From positions 50,622 through 114,621 of the forward strand of contig JAPLDX010000060.1 in the NCBI GenBank assembly GCA_026391215.1: a stretch of DNA of 64,000 nucleotides, written 5' to 3'. The notes under the pieces are model-generated. The model was not told the DNA's origin. It saw only the letters and a list, made by a program, of their open reading frames with translations, and did not search any database. Shown one piece after another: positions 36,946 to 46,768 of this stretch. Within the stretch, counting starts at the first letter, position 1, and the number at the start of each line of letters is the position of its first letter. The position numbers and the translations under genes are program-made. This stretch comes from Bacteroidia bacterium (GTDB lineage: Bacteria > Bacteroidota > Bacteroidia > Bacteroidales > VadinHA17).

Positions 36946-38142
36946 ATGGCAAAAAGAATTATAGTAGCTCTTCCTGGCGATGGAATAGGAGCGATCGTAC
37001 TTCAGCAGGCAGTAAGGGTGCTTGATGCTGCAGGATTTGATGCGGAATATATATATGGAGATATCGGATGGGAATTCTGGCGGAAGGAAGGAAATCCCCT
37101 CCCTCAAAGAACCCTGGATCTGATTGAAAAGCATAAGATTGCACTTTTCGGAGCAATTACCTCAAAACCAAATGATGAAGCTAAGGCTGAACTCGCAGGA
37201 GAACTGCAGGGGAAAGGCTTTACTTACTCAAGCCCGATCGTGGGATTGCGTCAGCATTTTAATCTCGATATATGTGTTCGCCCGTGCAAATCGTACAAGG
37301 GGAATCCTCTGAATTTTATCAGGAGAGGAAGGGGAAATACAATTGAAGAGCCTCTTGTCGATGTGGTGATATTCCGTCAGAATACAGAATGCCTTTATTC
37401 AGGAGTGGAATGGACCAATCCCCCGGAAAATGTTTACCAGGCATTTATGACACATCCGAAATTCAGACAGAATTTCGGGAAAGTGCCTGTCGAAGAACTC
37501 TCTTTATCAACCAGGATCTTTACCTGGAAAGCCACCACAAGGATACTCCTTGCAGCCTTTGAATATGCACATAATTATGGCTACAAATCGGTAACGGTTT
37601 GCGAAAAGCCAAACGTGATCAGGGAAACTTCAGGACTGATGTGGAAGCTGGCTAAAGAGATTCAGCAGAGCAAATATCCCGACATAAAACTGTTGAATAC
37701 CAACATTGACGCCCAGATGATGTGGCTGACCAAAAATCCTGAAGATTATGGCGTTCTTGTGGCAGGCAATATGTTTGGTGATATAGCTTCTGATGCATTT
37801 GCAGGCCTCATCGGAGGTCTGGGATTTGCGTGCAGCGCCCAGTTCTCATCAGACGGGATCGCAGTTTTTGAGCCGACTCATGGTTCAGCTCCCAGATATG
37901 CCGGTTACGAAGTGCCGATAATTAATCCTATAGCAATGATAGAATCAGCCTGCATGATGCTTGATCACCTTGGTGAGAAAAAGATCTGCCAGTCGATCCG
38001 CAGGTCTGTCGCTGATGTGATCAGGGAGGGCAGGGTCAGGACGTATGATATGATGAAGATGAAGGGAAGTCCGGATGTTATTAATAACGGCGCTGCATCA
38101 ACAGTCCAGATGACAAATGCGATAATTGAAGGATTGAAGTGA
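36946..38142 (+). CDS. Isocitrate/isopropylmalate-family NAD(P)-dependent dehydrogenase
   Basis: GDGIGAIVLQQAVRVLDAAG; FRQNTECLYSGVEW; TRILLAAFEYAHNYGYKSVTVCEKPNV; NMFGDIASDAFAGLIGGLGFACSAQF; FEPTHGSAPRYAG. Confidence 0.9.
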   Translation: MAKRIIVALPGDGIGAIVLQQAVRVLDAAGFDAEYIYGDIGWEFWRKEGNPLPQRTLDLIEKHKIALFGAITSKPNDEAKAELAGELQGKGFTYSSPIVGLRQHFNLDICVRPCKSYKGNPLNFIRRGRGNTIEEPLVDVVIFRQNTECLYSGVEWTNPPENVYQAFMTHPKFRQNFGKVPVEELSLSTRIFTWKATTRILLAAFEYAHNYGYKSVTVCEKPNVIRETSGLMWKLAKEIQQSKYPDIKLLNTNIDAQMMWLTKNPEDYGVLVAGNMFGDIASDAFAGLIGGLGFACSAQFSSDGIAVFEPTHGSAPRYAGYEVPIINPIAMIESACMMLDHLGEKKICQSIRRSVADVIREGRVRTYDMMKMKGSPDVINNGAASTVQMTNAIIEGLK

Positions 38143-38157
38143 TTAAACCGATTTGAA

Positions 38158-38706
38158 ATGACGGAACAGATCAAAAAATTATGGCCAGAGCTTGACTGGA
38201 TCAGCGATCAGTCGCTCAGGGAAAAGACAGCAAGAACGTGGGAGCTTGCACTGGAAAGGAGCGTACTGACAGCTGATGACCTGGAGCATATTCCTTTTAC
38301 CCTGCTGTGTGGACCTGATCTGAAGGTGAGCTTTATGGCTCACAAGAGGTGCGTTGTACATCTGGCCAGGGAAAGCGGTAAAAAGATGAATCAGTTCTTT
38401 GGCAGTGACCTGCCTGTAAATATGGATGTTCTTATTTCGGGTGCGATACTTGCAGATGTCGGCAAACTGCTTGAATATGAGCTTGACAAGGACGGCAAAG
38501 CTTTTCAGGGTAAATACGGGCAATACCTGCGGCATCCTTTTTCAGGAGTCTCACTGGCTGAAGAATGCGGTGTTCCGCCTGAGGTGTGTCATATCATAGC
38601 TGCACATGCTCATGAAGGTGATCTTGTGAAAAGGAGCACCGAGGCATATATTGTTCACCATGCCGACTTCATGACATTCGAACCTTTCAGGAGCAGATTG
38701 ATTTAA
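38158..38706 (+). CDS. HD-domain protein
   Basis: MAHKRCVVHLARESG...DVLISGAILADVGKLLEYE...CHIIAAHAHEGDLVKRSTEAYIVHHADFM; 15 bp after the dehydrogenase. Confidence 0.8.
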   Translation: MTEQIKKLWPELDWISDQSLREKTARTWELALERSVLTADDLEHIPFTLLCGPDLKVSFMAHKRCVVHLARESGKKMNQFFGSDLPVNMDVLISGAILADVGKLLEYELDKDGKAFQGKYGQYLRHPFSGVSLAEECGVPPEVCHIIAAHAHEGDLVKRSTEAYIVHHADFMTFEPFRSRLI

Positions 38707-38707
38707 T

Positions 38708-38743
38708 GCCCCTAAATCCCCGAAGGGGACCTGGGGGTAGGGA
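38708..38743. repeat. Intergenic GCCCCTAAATCCCCGAAGGGGACCTGGGGGTAGGGAG inverted repeat
   Basis: TCCCCgaaGGGGA core with outer CCCC/GGGG arms, between convergent genes. Confidence 0.65.
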
Positions 38744-38746
38744 GCG

Positions 38747-40660
38747 CTATCCCAGTTTCATCTTCTCGACTTCCTCCATATTCCTTTCATTTGTAACTGC
38801 CTTGGCTTCAGTTGTATAGAGAAAGTCAATAAGATCCTGGTACCTGTCCATGATCTTGCCTCTCACAATTTTCATTATAGAATTCATCAGGTGGTTTCCC
38901 TCGTTAAATCCTTCCTCAAGAATGCCTATAGCAACAGGCAGCCATCTTTGCGGGAACATCTTTCCGTATTTCCCGTTTGTCCTATATTCATTGACTTCAT
39001 TTTCAATCAGATTCAGTACTGCTTTTTTACCCTCTTCAGAAGCGGCTATTAGATTCTTTTCTTCAAGAAAAAGCTTAAGTGCAACCTGGTTAGGCACAAT
39101 AAGAGCGACTGTATATGGTTTCTGGTTATTGTAAAGCATGCACTGGTCAATGTATTTTGACTGTTCAGTTATTGTTTCCTCTATGCCTTCCGGGCTGAAT
39201 TTTTCACCATCATCTGCAATAAGAAGACTCTTGAAGCGGCCAAGAACATAAAGGTAACCATCCTCAGACATGTAGCCCATATCACCGGTATGGAGCCATC
39301 CTTCCCTTAATGTATCTTTTGTTGCGACTTCATTTTTCCAGTATCCGTACATCACATTTCCTCCCCTGATGACTATTTCGCCCTTTTCCCCTGTTGGTAA
39401 ATCGCGTCCCTCTTCATCGCATATCTTAAGATCCATATTATTGACGATCGGTCCTGATGAACCCAGCTTGTGCCTGGCAGTGGAATTGGATGATATAACA
39501 GGTGATGCTTCGCTCAGTCCGTATCCCTGGTACATTGGAATTCCAAGGGCATAAAAGAACCGCTGAAGCTCGATATCCAGAAGAGCACCGCCGCCTATGA
39601 AGTAATCAAGCTCTCCACCATAGGCTTCACGTATTTTACTGAAAATGATCTTATCATAAAGGTCGATCAACGGTTTTTTAAGCTTTTGAAGTCCTCTTCC
39701 CTTGTTCCATCCTTCTTTATTGTATGAATAAGATATTTTCAATGCATGATTAAACAGTATTTCTGTGATTCTGCCTTTTTCCTTGATCCCCTTTTCGATG
39801 TTTTTCCTGAAATTTTTGGCAATTGCAGGAACGCTCATCAGCAGATTTGGTTTAATCTCTTTCAGGCAGATTGGAAGGTTCCTAAGAGCTTCCAATGGTG
39901 TTTTACCTATCTTGACAGAAGCAATGCTTGCCCCTTTACCCATGAAGGCAAAAATGCCGCAGGTGTGACCGAATGAGTGGTCCCAGGGCAGAAAAAGAAG
40001 AGTTTTATAAAATGCAGGAATATCCATCAGACTATAGGCCTGATAAACATTTGTTACGTAATTGCCATGTGTCAGAATAATGCCCTTTGGATCTGCTGTA
40101 GTTCCGGAAGTATAGCAGATATTAGCAAAATCAGATGGTGTAACGCTCCGCGAGATCTCCTCGAATTTTGCCATGTTCTCCTTTGATTCAAGCCATTCCC
40201 TTCCCGCCTTTCTTACCTCATTGAAATGGATCTCGTTTGGAGGATACTCTTCCTGTGTGTCAAAATGAATTATTTTTTCAATATAGCGGCAATCACTGAT
40301 GACCTCTTTAATTTTCTGATAATGTGTCGATGAGGTCAGGATCATCCTTGCTTCTGAATGGTTCAGTCTGAATTTGATCTCTTCCGGGCTAAGTTTTGTT
40401 GATATTGGTACATTATACGCCCCTGTATATAAAATGCCCAATTCTCCTATGACCCAATTGTTGCGGCCTTCAGATATGAGACTCAGTCTGTCACCTTTTT
40501 TAATGCCCAGGCATATCAGTCCTGCCGCAAATTCATAAACCTGTTTTTTTGTTTCACCGTAAGTAGTTCCTTCATATTTATCGCCTGGTTTTTCCCACAG
40601 ATAGACATTGTCGCTGAATTTCTCGACGCTCTCTTCAAAAAACTGGATTAATGATTTCAT
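38747..40660 (-). CDS. AMP-dependent long-chain fatty acid-CoA ligase
   Basis: ICYTSGTTADPKGIILTHGN; YQGYGLSEASPVISSN; GWLHTGDMGYMSEDGYLYVLGR; likely start MKSLIQFFEES at 40660. Confidence 0.93.
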   Translation of the reverse strand: MKSLIQFFEESVEKFSDNVYLWEKPGDKYEGTTYGETKKQVYEFAAGLICLGIKKGDRLSLISEGRNNWVIGELGILYTGAYNVPISTKLSPEEIKFRLNHSEARMILTSSTHYQKIKEVISDCRYIEKIIHFDTQEEYPPNEIHFNEVRKAGREWLESKENMAKFEEISRSVTPSDFANICYTSGTTADPKGIILTHGNYVTNVYQAYSLMDIPAFYKTLLFLPWDHSFGHTCGIFAFMGKGASIASVKIGKTPLEALRNLPICLKEIKPNLLMSVPAIAKNFRKNIEKGIKEKGRITEILFNHALKISYSYNKEGWNKGRGLQKLKKPLIDLYDKIIFSKIREAYGGELDYFIGGGALLDIELQRFFYALGIPMYQGYGLSEASPVISSNSTARHKLGSSGPIVNNMDLKICDEEGRDLPTGEKGEIVIRGGNVMYGYWKNEVATKDTLREGWLHTGDMGYMSEDGYLYVLGRFKSLLIADDGEKFSPEGIEETITEQSKYIDQCMLYNNQKPYTVALIVPNQVALKLFLEEKNLIAASEEGKKAVLNLIENEVNEYRTNGKYGKMFPQRWLPVAIGILEEGFNEGNHLMNSIMKIVRGKIMDRYQDLIDFLYTTEAKAVTNERNMEEVEKMKLG

Positions 40661-40748
40661 CTTTATAATTTTTATGATAATCTTTTTTTTCAGAAGCCTA
40701 ATATACAAAATCCCTGTCATTAAAAATTGACTGTCAGTTTTAATATCA

Positions 40749-40780
40749 TTTGGAATGATTTTTAATATTTTGTATATTTG
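40749..40780 (+). promoter_or_regulatory. Bacteroidota-type promoter (TTTG-N20-TATATTTG)
   Basis: TTTG 40749-40752 and TATATTTG 40773-40780, 60 nt upstream of the 40840 start. Confidence 0.6.
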
Positions 40781-40839
40781 AATATTGACATGTTTAAATT
40801 ATTGGGGAACAATTATTTATAAAACTTAATTTTTATAGT

Positions 40840-41310
40840 ATGAGACATTTAGCGGCTCTGACCATAATACTCCTGTTGGTAACTCTTACGGGATGTAAGT
40901 ACTTTAAGGGTAAGAAATCACGTGGCAAAAAAGCCCATGAAACCGAGCTCCTGCAAGCAAAGCAGGACAGCATCAGGATTGCTGATTCTATCATGAAGGT
41001 TCAGGAACGGCTGAAAGCCATTGAAGACGCCAGGCTTGATTCAATACGGATAGCAGAGGAAAAGAGAGCATGGGAGCTGAAGAATAAGTACAATATTATT
41101 GTGGGAAGCTTTATAACTCCTGAGTATGCCAGGAGCCATGCCGAGACTTACCGCCAGAAAGGGTATGATGCAAAGATAATCAAGATGGAGGGCGGCAGGT
41201 TCGACCTTGTCTCGGCTGAGGCTTATGCAAGCTTCAGAAAGGCTGTTGAACGTCTCCAGGAAATCCAGAATACTGAAGAAATGGGTGCCTGGATGTACGT
41301 TATAAAGTAG
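40840..41310 (+). CDS. SPOR-domain lipoprotein
   Basis: Lipobox LVTLTGC; C-terminal YNIIVGSFITPEYARSHAETYRQKGYDAKIIKMEGGRFDLVSAEAYASFRKAVERL. Confidence 0.88.
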   Translation: MRHLAALTIILLLVTLTGCKYFKGKKSRGKKAHETELLQAKQDSIRIADSIMKVQERLKAIEDARLDSIRIAEEKRAWELKNKYNIIVGSFITPEYARSHAETYRQKGYDAKIIKMEGGRFDLVSAEAYASFRKAVERLQEIQNTEEMGAWMYVIK

Positions 41311-41312
41311 GA

Positions 41313-42575
41313 CTATTTTCGGAAAATTGTCTCCTCCCTGTCAGGACCGACAGAAACCATAGTTATCGGCAAACCCGTCTCTTTCTCAACAAATCCGATA
41401 TATTTTTTAAGGTTCTCCGGAAGATCTTTATATTCCCTTATTCCTGATATATTCTCCTTCCAGCCGTCCATTTCCATAAAAACAGGCTCTACAGGCGAAT
41501 TATCAAAAGGGATCTCATGGCACTCTTTGCCTCCTGACTTGTAAGAAACACATACTTTAATAGTATCAAACCCTGACATCACATCACTTTTTGTAATAAA
41601 GAGCCGGGTAACTCCGTCGATCATTATTGCATATTTCAATGCAGGCAGGTCGAGCCAGCCGCATCGGCGCGGACGTCCGGTGGTTGAACCGAATTCATGA
41701 CCTTTTTCCCTTAGGATATTTCCGGTATGATCGTTAAGCTCTGTCGGGAACGGGCCGCTTCCCACTCTGGTGCAATAGGCCTTGAATATCCCGAGTACCT
41801 CACCAATCTTCTTTGGTGAAATGCCAAGACCTGTACAGGCGCCTGCGCTTATCGTGTTTGATGATGTGACAAAAGGATATGAACCAAAATCTACATCAAG
41901 CATTGTGCCCTGTGCGCCTTCAGCAAGAAGCTTCTTGCCTTTTGATATCAGATCGTTGATCAGGTATTCCGTATTTATGATCCTGAATTTTTTCATCAGC
42001 TCAATCCCTTCAAACCATCCTGCTTCGTATTCCTTCAGATCAAAACTAAAATCATAGCCTTTAAGGATAGCCAGGTGAAGCTTCATATGTTGATCGTACA
42101 GATCCCTGAAATCTTTTCTCAGAATTTCACCGGCTCGCAGGCCATTCCGTGCAACCTTATCGGTATATGCAGGGCCGATGCCTTTGAGCGTCGATCCTAT
42201 TTTGGTCTGCCCTTTGCTATGTTCATAAGCTGCATCGAGGATCCTGTGTCCGGGGAGTATAAGATTCGCCCTTGCTGAAATTATCAGTCTCCTTATCAAC
42301 TCATCTGCAGATAGACCAAGGCTCTCAGTCTCTTTCTTAAAAACTGCCGGATCAATAACCACGCCATTGCCTATTATATTGATTTTTTCGGGGTGGAATA
42401 TACCAGAAGGAATAAGGTGGAGCACATGCTTCACATTATTGAATTCAAGAGAATGCCCGGCATTAGGTCCTCCCTGGAAACGGGCTATGATATCATAATC
42501 CGGGCTTATAGCGTCAACAATTTTTCCTTTGCCCTCATCACCCCATTGCAGACCTAACAAGATGTCAATGTTCAT
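41313..42575 (-). CDS. purA: Adenylosuccinate synthetase
   Basis: DILLGLQWGDEGKGKIVDAIS; GGPNAGHS; EGAQGTMLDVDFGSYPFVTSSN; TTGRPRRCGWLD. Confidence 0.96.
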   Translation of the reverse strand: MNIDILLGLQWGDEGKGKIVDAISPDYDIIARFQGGPNAGHSLEFNNVKHVLHLIPSGIFHPEKINIIGNGVVIDPAVFKKETESLGLSADELIRRLIISARANLILPGHRILDAAYEHSKGQTKIGSTLKGIGPAYTDKVARNGLRAGEILRKDFRDLYDQHMKLHLAILKGYDFSFDLKEYEAGWFEGIELMKKFRIINTEYLINDLISKGKKLLAEGAQGTMLDVDFGSYPFVTSSNTISAGACTGLGISPKKIGEVLGIFKAYCTRVGSGPFPTELNDHTGNILREKGHEFGSTTGRPRRCGWLDLPALKYAIMIDGVTRLFITKSDVMSGFDTIKVCVSYKSGGKECHEIPFDNSPVEPVFMEMDGWKENISGIREYKDLPENLKKYIGFVEKETGLPITMVSVGPDREETIFRK

Positions 42576-42767
42576 ATTAGCAGATTATTATAATCTTAAA
42601 AAACAGATCACAAGTTACAAAATAATTCAACTTGGTTGCCAGGTGGTTCAAGATTGTTAATATTATTAAACTATAGCATCCATTTACTGGGATTTCATAA
42701 ATTTGATAAGCTGATAGTTTATGATGAATTAACCGGCAAAGAGTCTTTTCCATTAATACTGTTAAAT

Positions 42768-43910
42768 ATGAAAAACGCACTAAGGTTTTCAGCAGCATTT
42801 TCCCTCCTCATTTCATTGACCTGGCAGACTGCCTCTTCGCAGCAAAACGATGAAATATTATTCTATAAGCACATTGCTGTATCAGCAATGAACGGTGTTT
42901 ATTATGGTCTGGCTGCCGATCATATCTTTTCAATTGAAGACGATAAAGCTGCAGTGGCTATCCCTATCATAACAGCCGGCACCCTGGCGCTGGTACCGCT
43001 GTTTACAAATGAAACCAGGACAATAACCTCAAACCAGTTGCTGCTTTCCGGCCATGGACAGTTGATAGGATGGGCGCACGGCTTATCTCTGGCACTGCTT
43101 ATAAATGGGGAAAATTCATTCGACGAGGGAACAAGCAAGCTGACTGTAGGAATGGCCGCACTGGGCAGCATAGGCATGGGAATTGCCGGCAAATCCCTGG
43201 CAACTAAAAAAGACTGGTCGGAGGGACGTGTGGCTCTTTATCGTCATTATGGACTTGTTATGCCAACGACAGGAGCTGCATTTTCCCTGGCAGTTTCTGA
43301 TAATATAAGAGTATTTGCCAGTTCAGTTCTCCTGTTTGGTGCAGGCAGTTACTTTCTCGCCGACAGGGTGAACAGATGGCATGAGTTTACCAGAGGGGAA
43401 ATAAGAGCGACTCAGGCGCTTACCTTATTGAACGGCAGCCTGGGATTATGCATATTGGCTGACATAGAACCTGGTGATCCTCCAAATGCTGCATGGTTAT
43501 TGCCAGGACTCGGACTATTATCAGGTACAGGTTTCGGCCATTTGTGGCTGAAAGATTCAAACCTGACCCCTCAGCAGGGTATGACAACGATGTATGCTGC
43601 CGGACTTGGATCTCTTATTGGCATCGGTCTGTCAATACTCTTTAATCCTGAGGACGCTGATTTCAATGCATCACATTATCTACTGCCTTATTCAACAGGA
43701 ATGGCAACCTATTCGTATGCCGTATGGAGACTGAAAAATAAAAATGCAGCTTTGGGTTCCGTACCTCATGATAATAGTACAGGAAAATGGGATTTCGCTT
43801 TCATGCCTCAAAACCTGTATCTCAATGAAAAACTGGGGGAAAAAGGTAATATTCTAAATAACAGACTTGTAGGAATGCAGCCTGTTATTTCAGCAACCTG
43901 TACTTTCTGA
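42768..43910 (+). CDS. Hypothetical multi-pass membrane protein
   Basis: MKNALRFSAAFSLLISLTWQTASSQQ signal peptide, several hydrophobic segments; no family recognised. Confidence 0.65.
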   Translation: MKNALRFSAAFSLLISLTWQTASSQQNDEILFYKHIAVSAMNGVYYGLAADHIFSIEDDKAAVAIPIITAGTLALVPLFTNETRTITSNQLLLSGHGQLIGWAHGLSLALLINGENSFDEGTSKLTVGMAALGSIGMGIAGKSLATKKDWSEGRVALYRHYGLVMPTTGAAFSLAVSDNIRVFASSVLLFGAGSYFLADRVNRWHEFTRGEIRATQALTLLNGSLGLCILADIEPGDPPNAAWLLPGLGLLSGTGFGHLWLKDSNLTPQQGMTTMYAAGLGSLIGIGLSILFNPEDADFNASHYLLPYSTGMATYSYAVWRLKNKNAALGSVPHDNSTGKWDFAFMPQNLYLNEKLGEKGNILNNRLVGMQPVISATCTF

Positions 43911-43915
43911 AAGTA

Positions 43916-44368
43916 CTACTTCTCTTTCTTCTTTTCTACTGCAGCTCCATAGATATAAAGAGAATGATACTGGGGAGCGAAATTATTCATCTCACATGCG
44001 GTTTTTATGATCTCACTGATCCTGGGATCACAAAACTCAGTTACCTTACCGGTCTCAATATCAATTAGATGATCATGCTGTCCGCACTGGTAAGCTCTTT
44101 CAAACTGAGCTATATTCTTACCAAACTGATGTTTTATTACAAGATTGCAGTCGAGTAGAAGCTCAATTGTGTTGTAGAGAGTAGCCCTGCTCACCCTGTA
44201 ATTCTTGTTCTTCATGAAAATATAAAGAGATTCAATGTCGAAATGTCCTGCACGTGAATAGATCTCATCGAGAATGGCATACCTCTCAGGAGTTTTCCGG
44301 TGCCCCTTCTTCTTAAGATATTCTGTGAAGATCTTTTTTACTGTGATCCTTGTATCATCACTAATCAT
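43916..44368 (-). CDS. Fur-family transcriptional regulator
   Basis: [58 protein letters not shown]...[20 protein letters not shown]. Confidence 0.92.
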   Translation of the reverse strand: MISDDTRITVKKIFTEYLKKKGHRKTPERYAILDEIYSRAGHFDIESLYIFMKNKNYRVSRATLYNTIELLLDCNLVIKHQFGKNIAQFERAYQCGQHDHLIDIETGKVTEFCDPRISEIIKTACEMNNFAPQYHSLYIYGAAVEKKKEK

Positions 44369-44443
44369 ATCTGGTCTAATTTAAAATAATGACAAAAATA
44401 TGCATTTTTTAATTAGAAGAATGGATATTTATTTGTGTTTTTA

Positions 44444-46690
44444 TTATTCGGTAAAATCCTCAACTCTTTTGACGCTCTCGATACCCTTGATGTTGGATAT
44501 CTTCATAATCAGATTGTTAAGGTCTTTTGTATGGTGAACATAGATATCAATTGATCCTGTAAATATGCCGTCCTTTACCGAGAAATTTACATTGGTCATA
44601 TTTACTTTCAGCTGTGACGAAATAATATTGGTGATCTCGTTGATCAGGCCGATCCTGTCAATCCCGGTGAGGTTTATTCTTGCCAGGAAGGATACCAGCT
44701 TATGGATTGCCCATTTTACTGCAATTATCCTGTTCCCTTCATTTGACATCAGCCTTATTGCCACAGGGCATTTCGGCTTATGAATAACTATCGGGCCTTC
44801 GGGGGAATGGTAACCCATGACCTCATCGCCGGGGATTGGATTGCAGCATGTGGCTATCTCATATGACTGCTCGGCACTTTCTATATTCTCCCTGAGAAGG
44901 AACGGGACGTTTTTATCTATTTTCTGAGGTGTTTCTTCTGGCTCTTTGGCTTCATTCTTTGATCCGATGAACTTTAGATCCCAATACTTAATGATACTCT
45001 TGGTCGTAGTTTTACGAAGTATTTTCTTCAGGTTATCCAGGTTGATTATTCCAAGCTCAATACCTGAATAAAGTTCATCCTTGTTGAGCACATCATAGGA
45101 AGTCAGAAGCTTTTTCAGTATTTCCGCATTTGGGGTCACTCCAAGCTCATTAAGCTTGCTCTCAAGTATTTCCATTCCCTTCTGGACACGGTTTGAAGTT
45201 TCAGCACGTAATGCATCCTTAATAGCTTCTTTTGCTTTTGATGTCCTGACATATGACAGCCATTCCTTATCCGGTTTCGCAATATCTGAAGTAATTATTT
45301 CAACCTGATCACCGCTCATGAGCGTTGCATTGATAGGATGGAGCTTATAGTTTATCTTGGCGCCAATGGCTTTATTTCCGATCTCAGTATGTATCTCATA
45401 GGCAAAGTCGAGTGCCGATGCACCTTTAGGAAGGCTCACAAGCGTTCCCTTCGGAGTGAATACCATTATTTCGGAGGAAAAGAGGTTCATCTTGAACTCA
45501 TCAAGAAACTCAATCGGATCCTCAAGCGGATTCTCAAGCATAAGCCTGATCTTTTTTATCCATTTATCAATCTCGCTTTCCTGTCTATCGTCTCCCTTAT
45601 ATTTCCAGTGCGCCGCGTATCCTCTTTCAGCGATCTCATCCATCCTTGTGGTTCTTATCTGCACTTCAACCCACTTTCCTTCAGGACCCATAACTGTCAC
45701 ATGCAGAGCTTCATAACCATTGGGCTTTGGCCGGCTCACCCAGTCGCGAAGCCTGTCAGGTTTAGGCAGATATGAATCAGTGATCATTGAATAGATATTC
45801 CAGCATTGTGTCTTTTCAGGAATATCAGGTTTGGGCTCAAAAACTATCCTCACAGCAAGAACATCATAAATCTCCTCGAATGGAACATTCTTCGATTGCA
45901 TCTTTTTCCAGATGGAAAAAACCGATTTCGGACGGCTGCTGATATTGAACTCAAGTCCGGCCACCGTAAGTTTATCAATTATAGGGAATGAGAAATTATT
46001 TAGGAATGATAAATACTTCTTCTCGCTCAGCTTGAGTTTTGAAGCTATTTCTTCGTATATCTGTGGCTGACGGAATTTAAAGCTGAGGTCTTCAAGTTCG
46101 CTTTTTATGGAGAATAATCCAAGACGATGTGCCAGCGGTGCATAGAGGAAAATCGTCTCGCCTGCCAGCTTCATCCTTTTGTGTTCCGGTAATGAATCAA
46201 GGGTCCTCATGTTATGCAGGCGATCGGCAATCTTAATAAGGATGACTCTCATGTCATCAGAAAGCGTCATCAGCATCTTTCTGAAATTTTCAGCCTGCAT
46301 TGATGATGAGCTTCCCTTGTTATATGTACCGGAGATCTTTGTAAGACCGTCAATCAGTGATGCTATCTTAGTACCAAAATCCCTTTCAACATTTTCAAGA
46401 GTATAATCAGTGTCTTCAACAACATCGTGAAGAAGTGCTGCTGTGATGGATCTGGCTCCAAGCCCTATCTCCTGGTTGACAATTTTAGCAACAGCTATAG
46501 GATGAAGAATATATGGTTCTCCCGATTTACGGCGCATGTTCCAGTGAGCTTCATTGGCAATCCTGAATGCCTTGTCAATCATCTCCCTGTCGCCTTCCTT
46601 CTTGCATCTGAGAAGATTATTTACAAGAGATGCATATTCATCCTGAATAAGTTTTTTGTCCTCCTCGTCAAAAATATCCTTGTTACCCAT
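44444..46690 (-). CDS. RelA/SpoT bifunctional (p)ppGpp synthetase/hydrolase
   Basis: HD domain HPIAVAKIVNQ...ALLHDVVEDTDYTLENV; synthetase domain; TGS VFTPKGTLVSLPKGASALDFAYEIH; C-terminal ACT. Confidence 0.95.
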   Translation of the reverse strand: MGNKDIFDEEDKKLIQDEYASLVNNLLRCKKEGDREMIDKAFRIANEAHWNMRRKSGEPYILHPIAVAKIVNQEIGLGARSITAALLHDVVEDTDYTLENVERDFGTKIASLIDGLTKISGTYNKGSSSSMQAENFRKMLMTLSDDMRVILIKIADRLHNMRTLDSLPEHKRMKLAGETIFLYAPLAHRLGLFSIKSELEDLSFKFRQPQIYEEIASKLKLSEKKYLSFLNNFSFPIIDKLTVAGLEFNISSRPKSVFSIWKKMQSKNVPFEEIYDVLAVRIVFEPKPDIPEKTQCWNIYSMITDSYLPKPDRLRDWVSRPKPNGYEALHVTVMGPEGKWVEVQIRTTRMDEIAERGYAAHWKYKGDDRQESEIDKWIKKIRLMLENPLEDPIEFLDEFKMNLFSSEIMVFTPKGTLVSLPKGASALDFAYEIHTEIGNKAIGAKINYKLHPINATLMSGDQVEIITSDIAKPDKEWLSYVRTSKAKEAIKDALRAETSNRVQKGMEILESKLNELGVTPNAEILKKLLTSYDVLNKDELYSGIELGIINLDNLKKILRKTTTKSIIKYWDLKFIGSKNEAKEPEETPQKIDKNVPFLLRENIESAEQSYEIATCCNPIPGDEVMGYHSPEGPIVIHKPKCPVAIRLMSNEGNRIIAVKWAIHKLVSFLARINLTGIDRIGLINEITNIISSQLKVNMTNVNFSVKDGIFTGSIDIYVHHTKDLNNLIMKISNIKGIESVKRVEDFTE

Positions 46691-46768
46691 AAATATTCAA
46701 GGTGCAAGTTACAAATATAGCTTTATTAGTTAAAAGTTGGAACAGATGCGGGGCATGATTAGTCGTAT

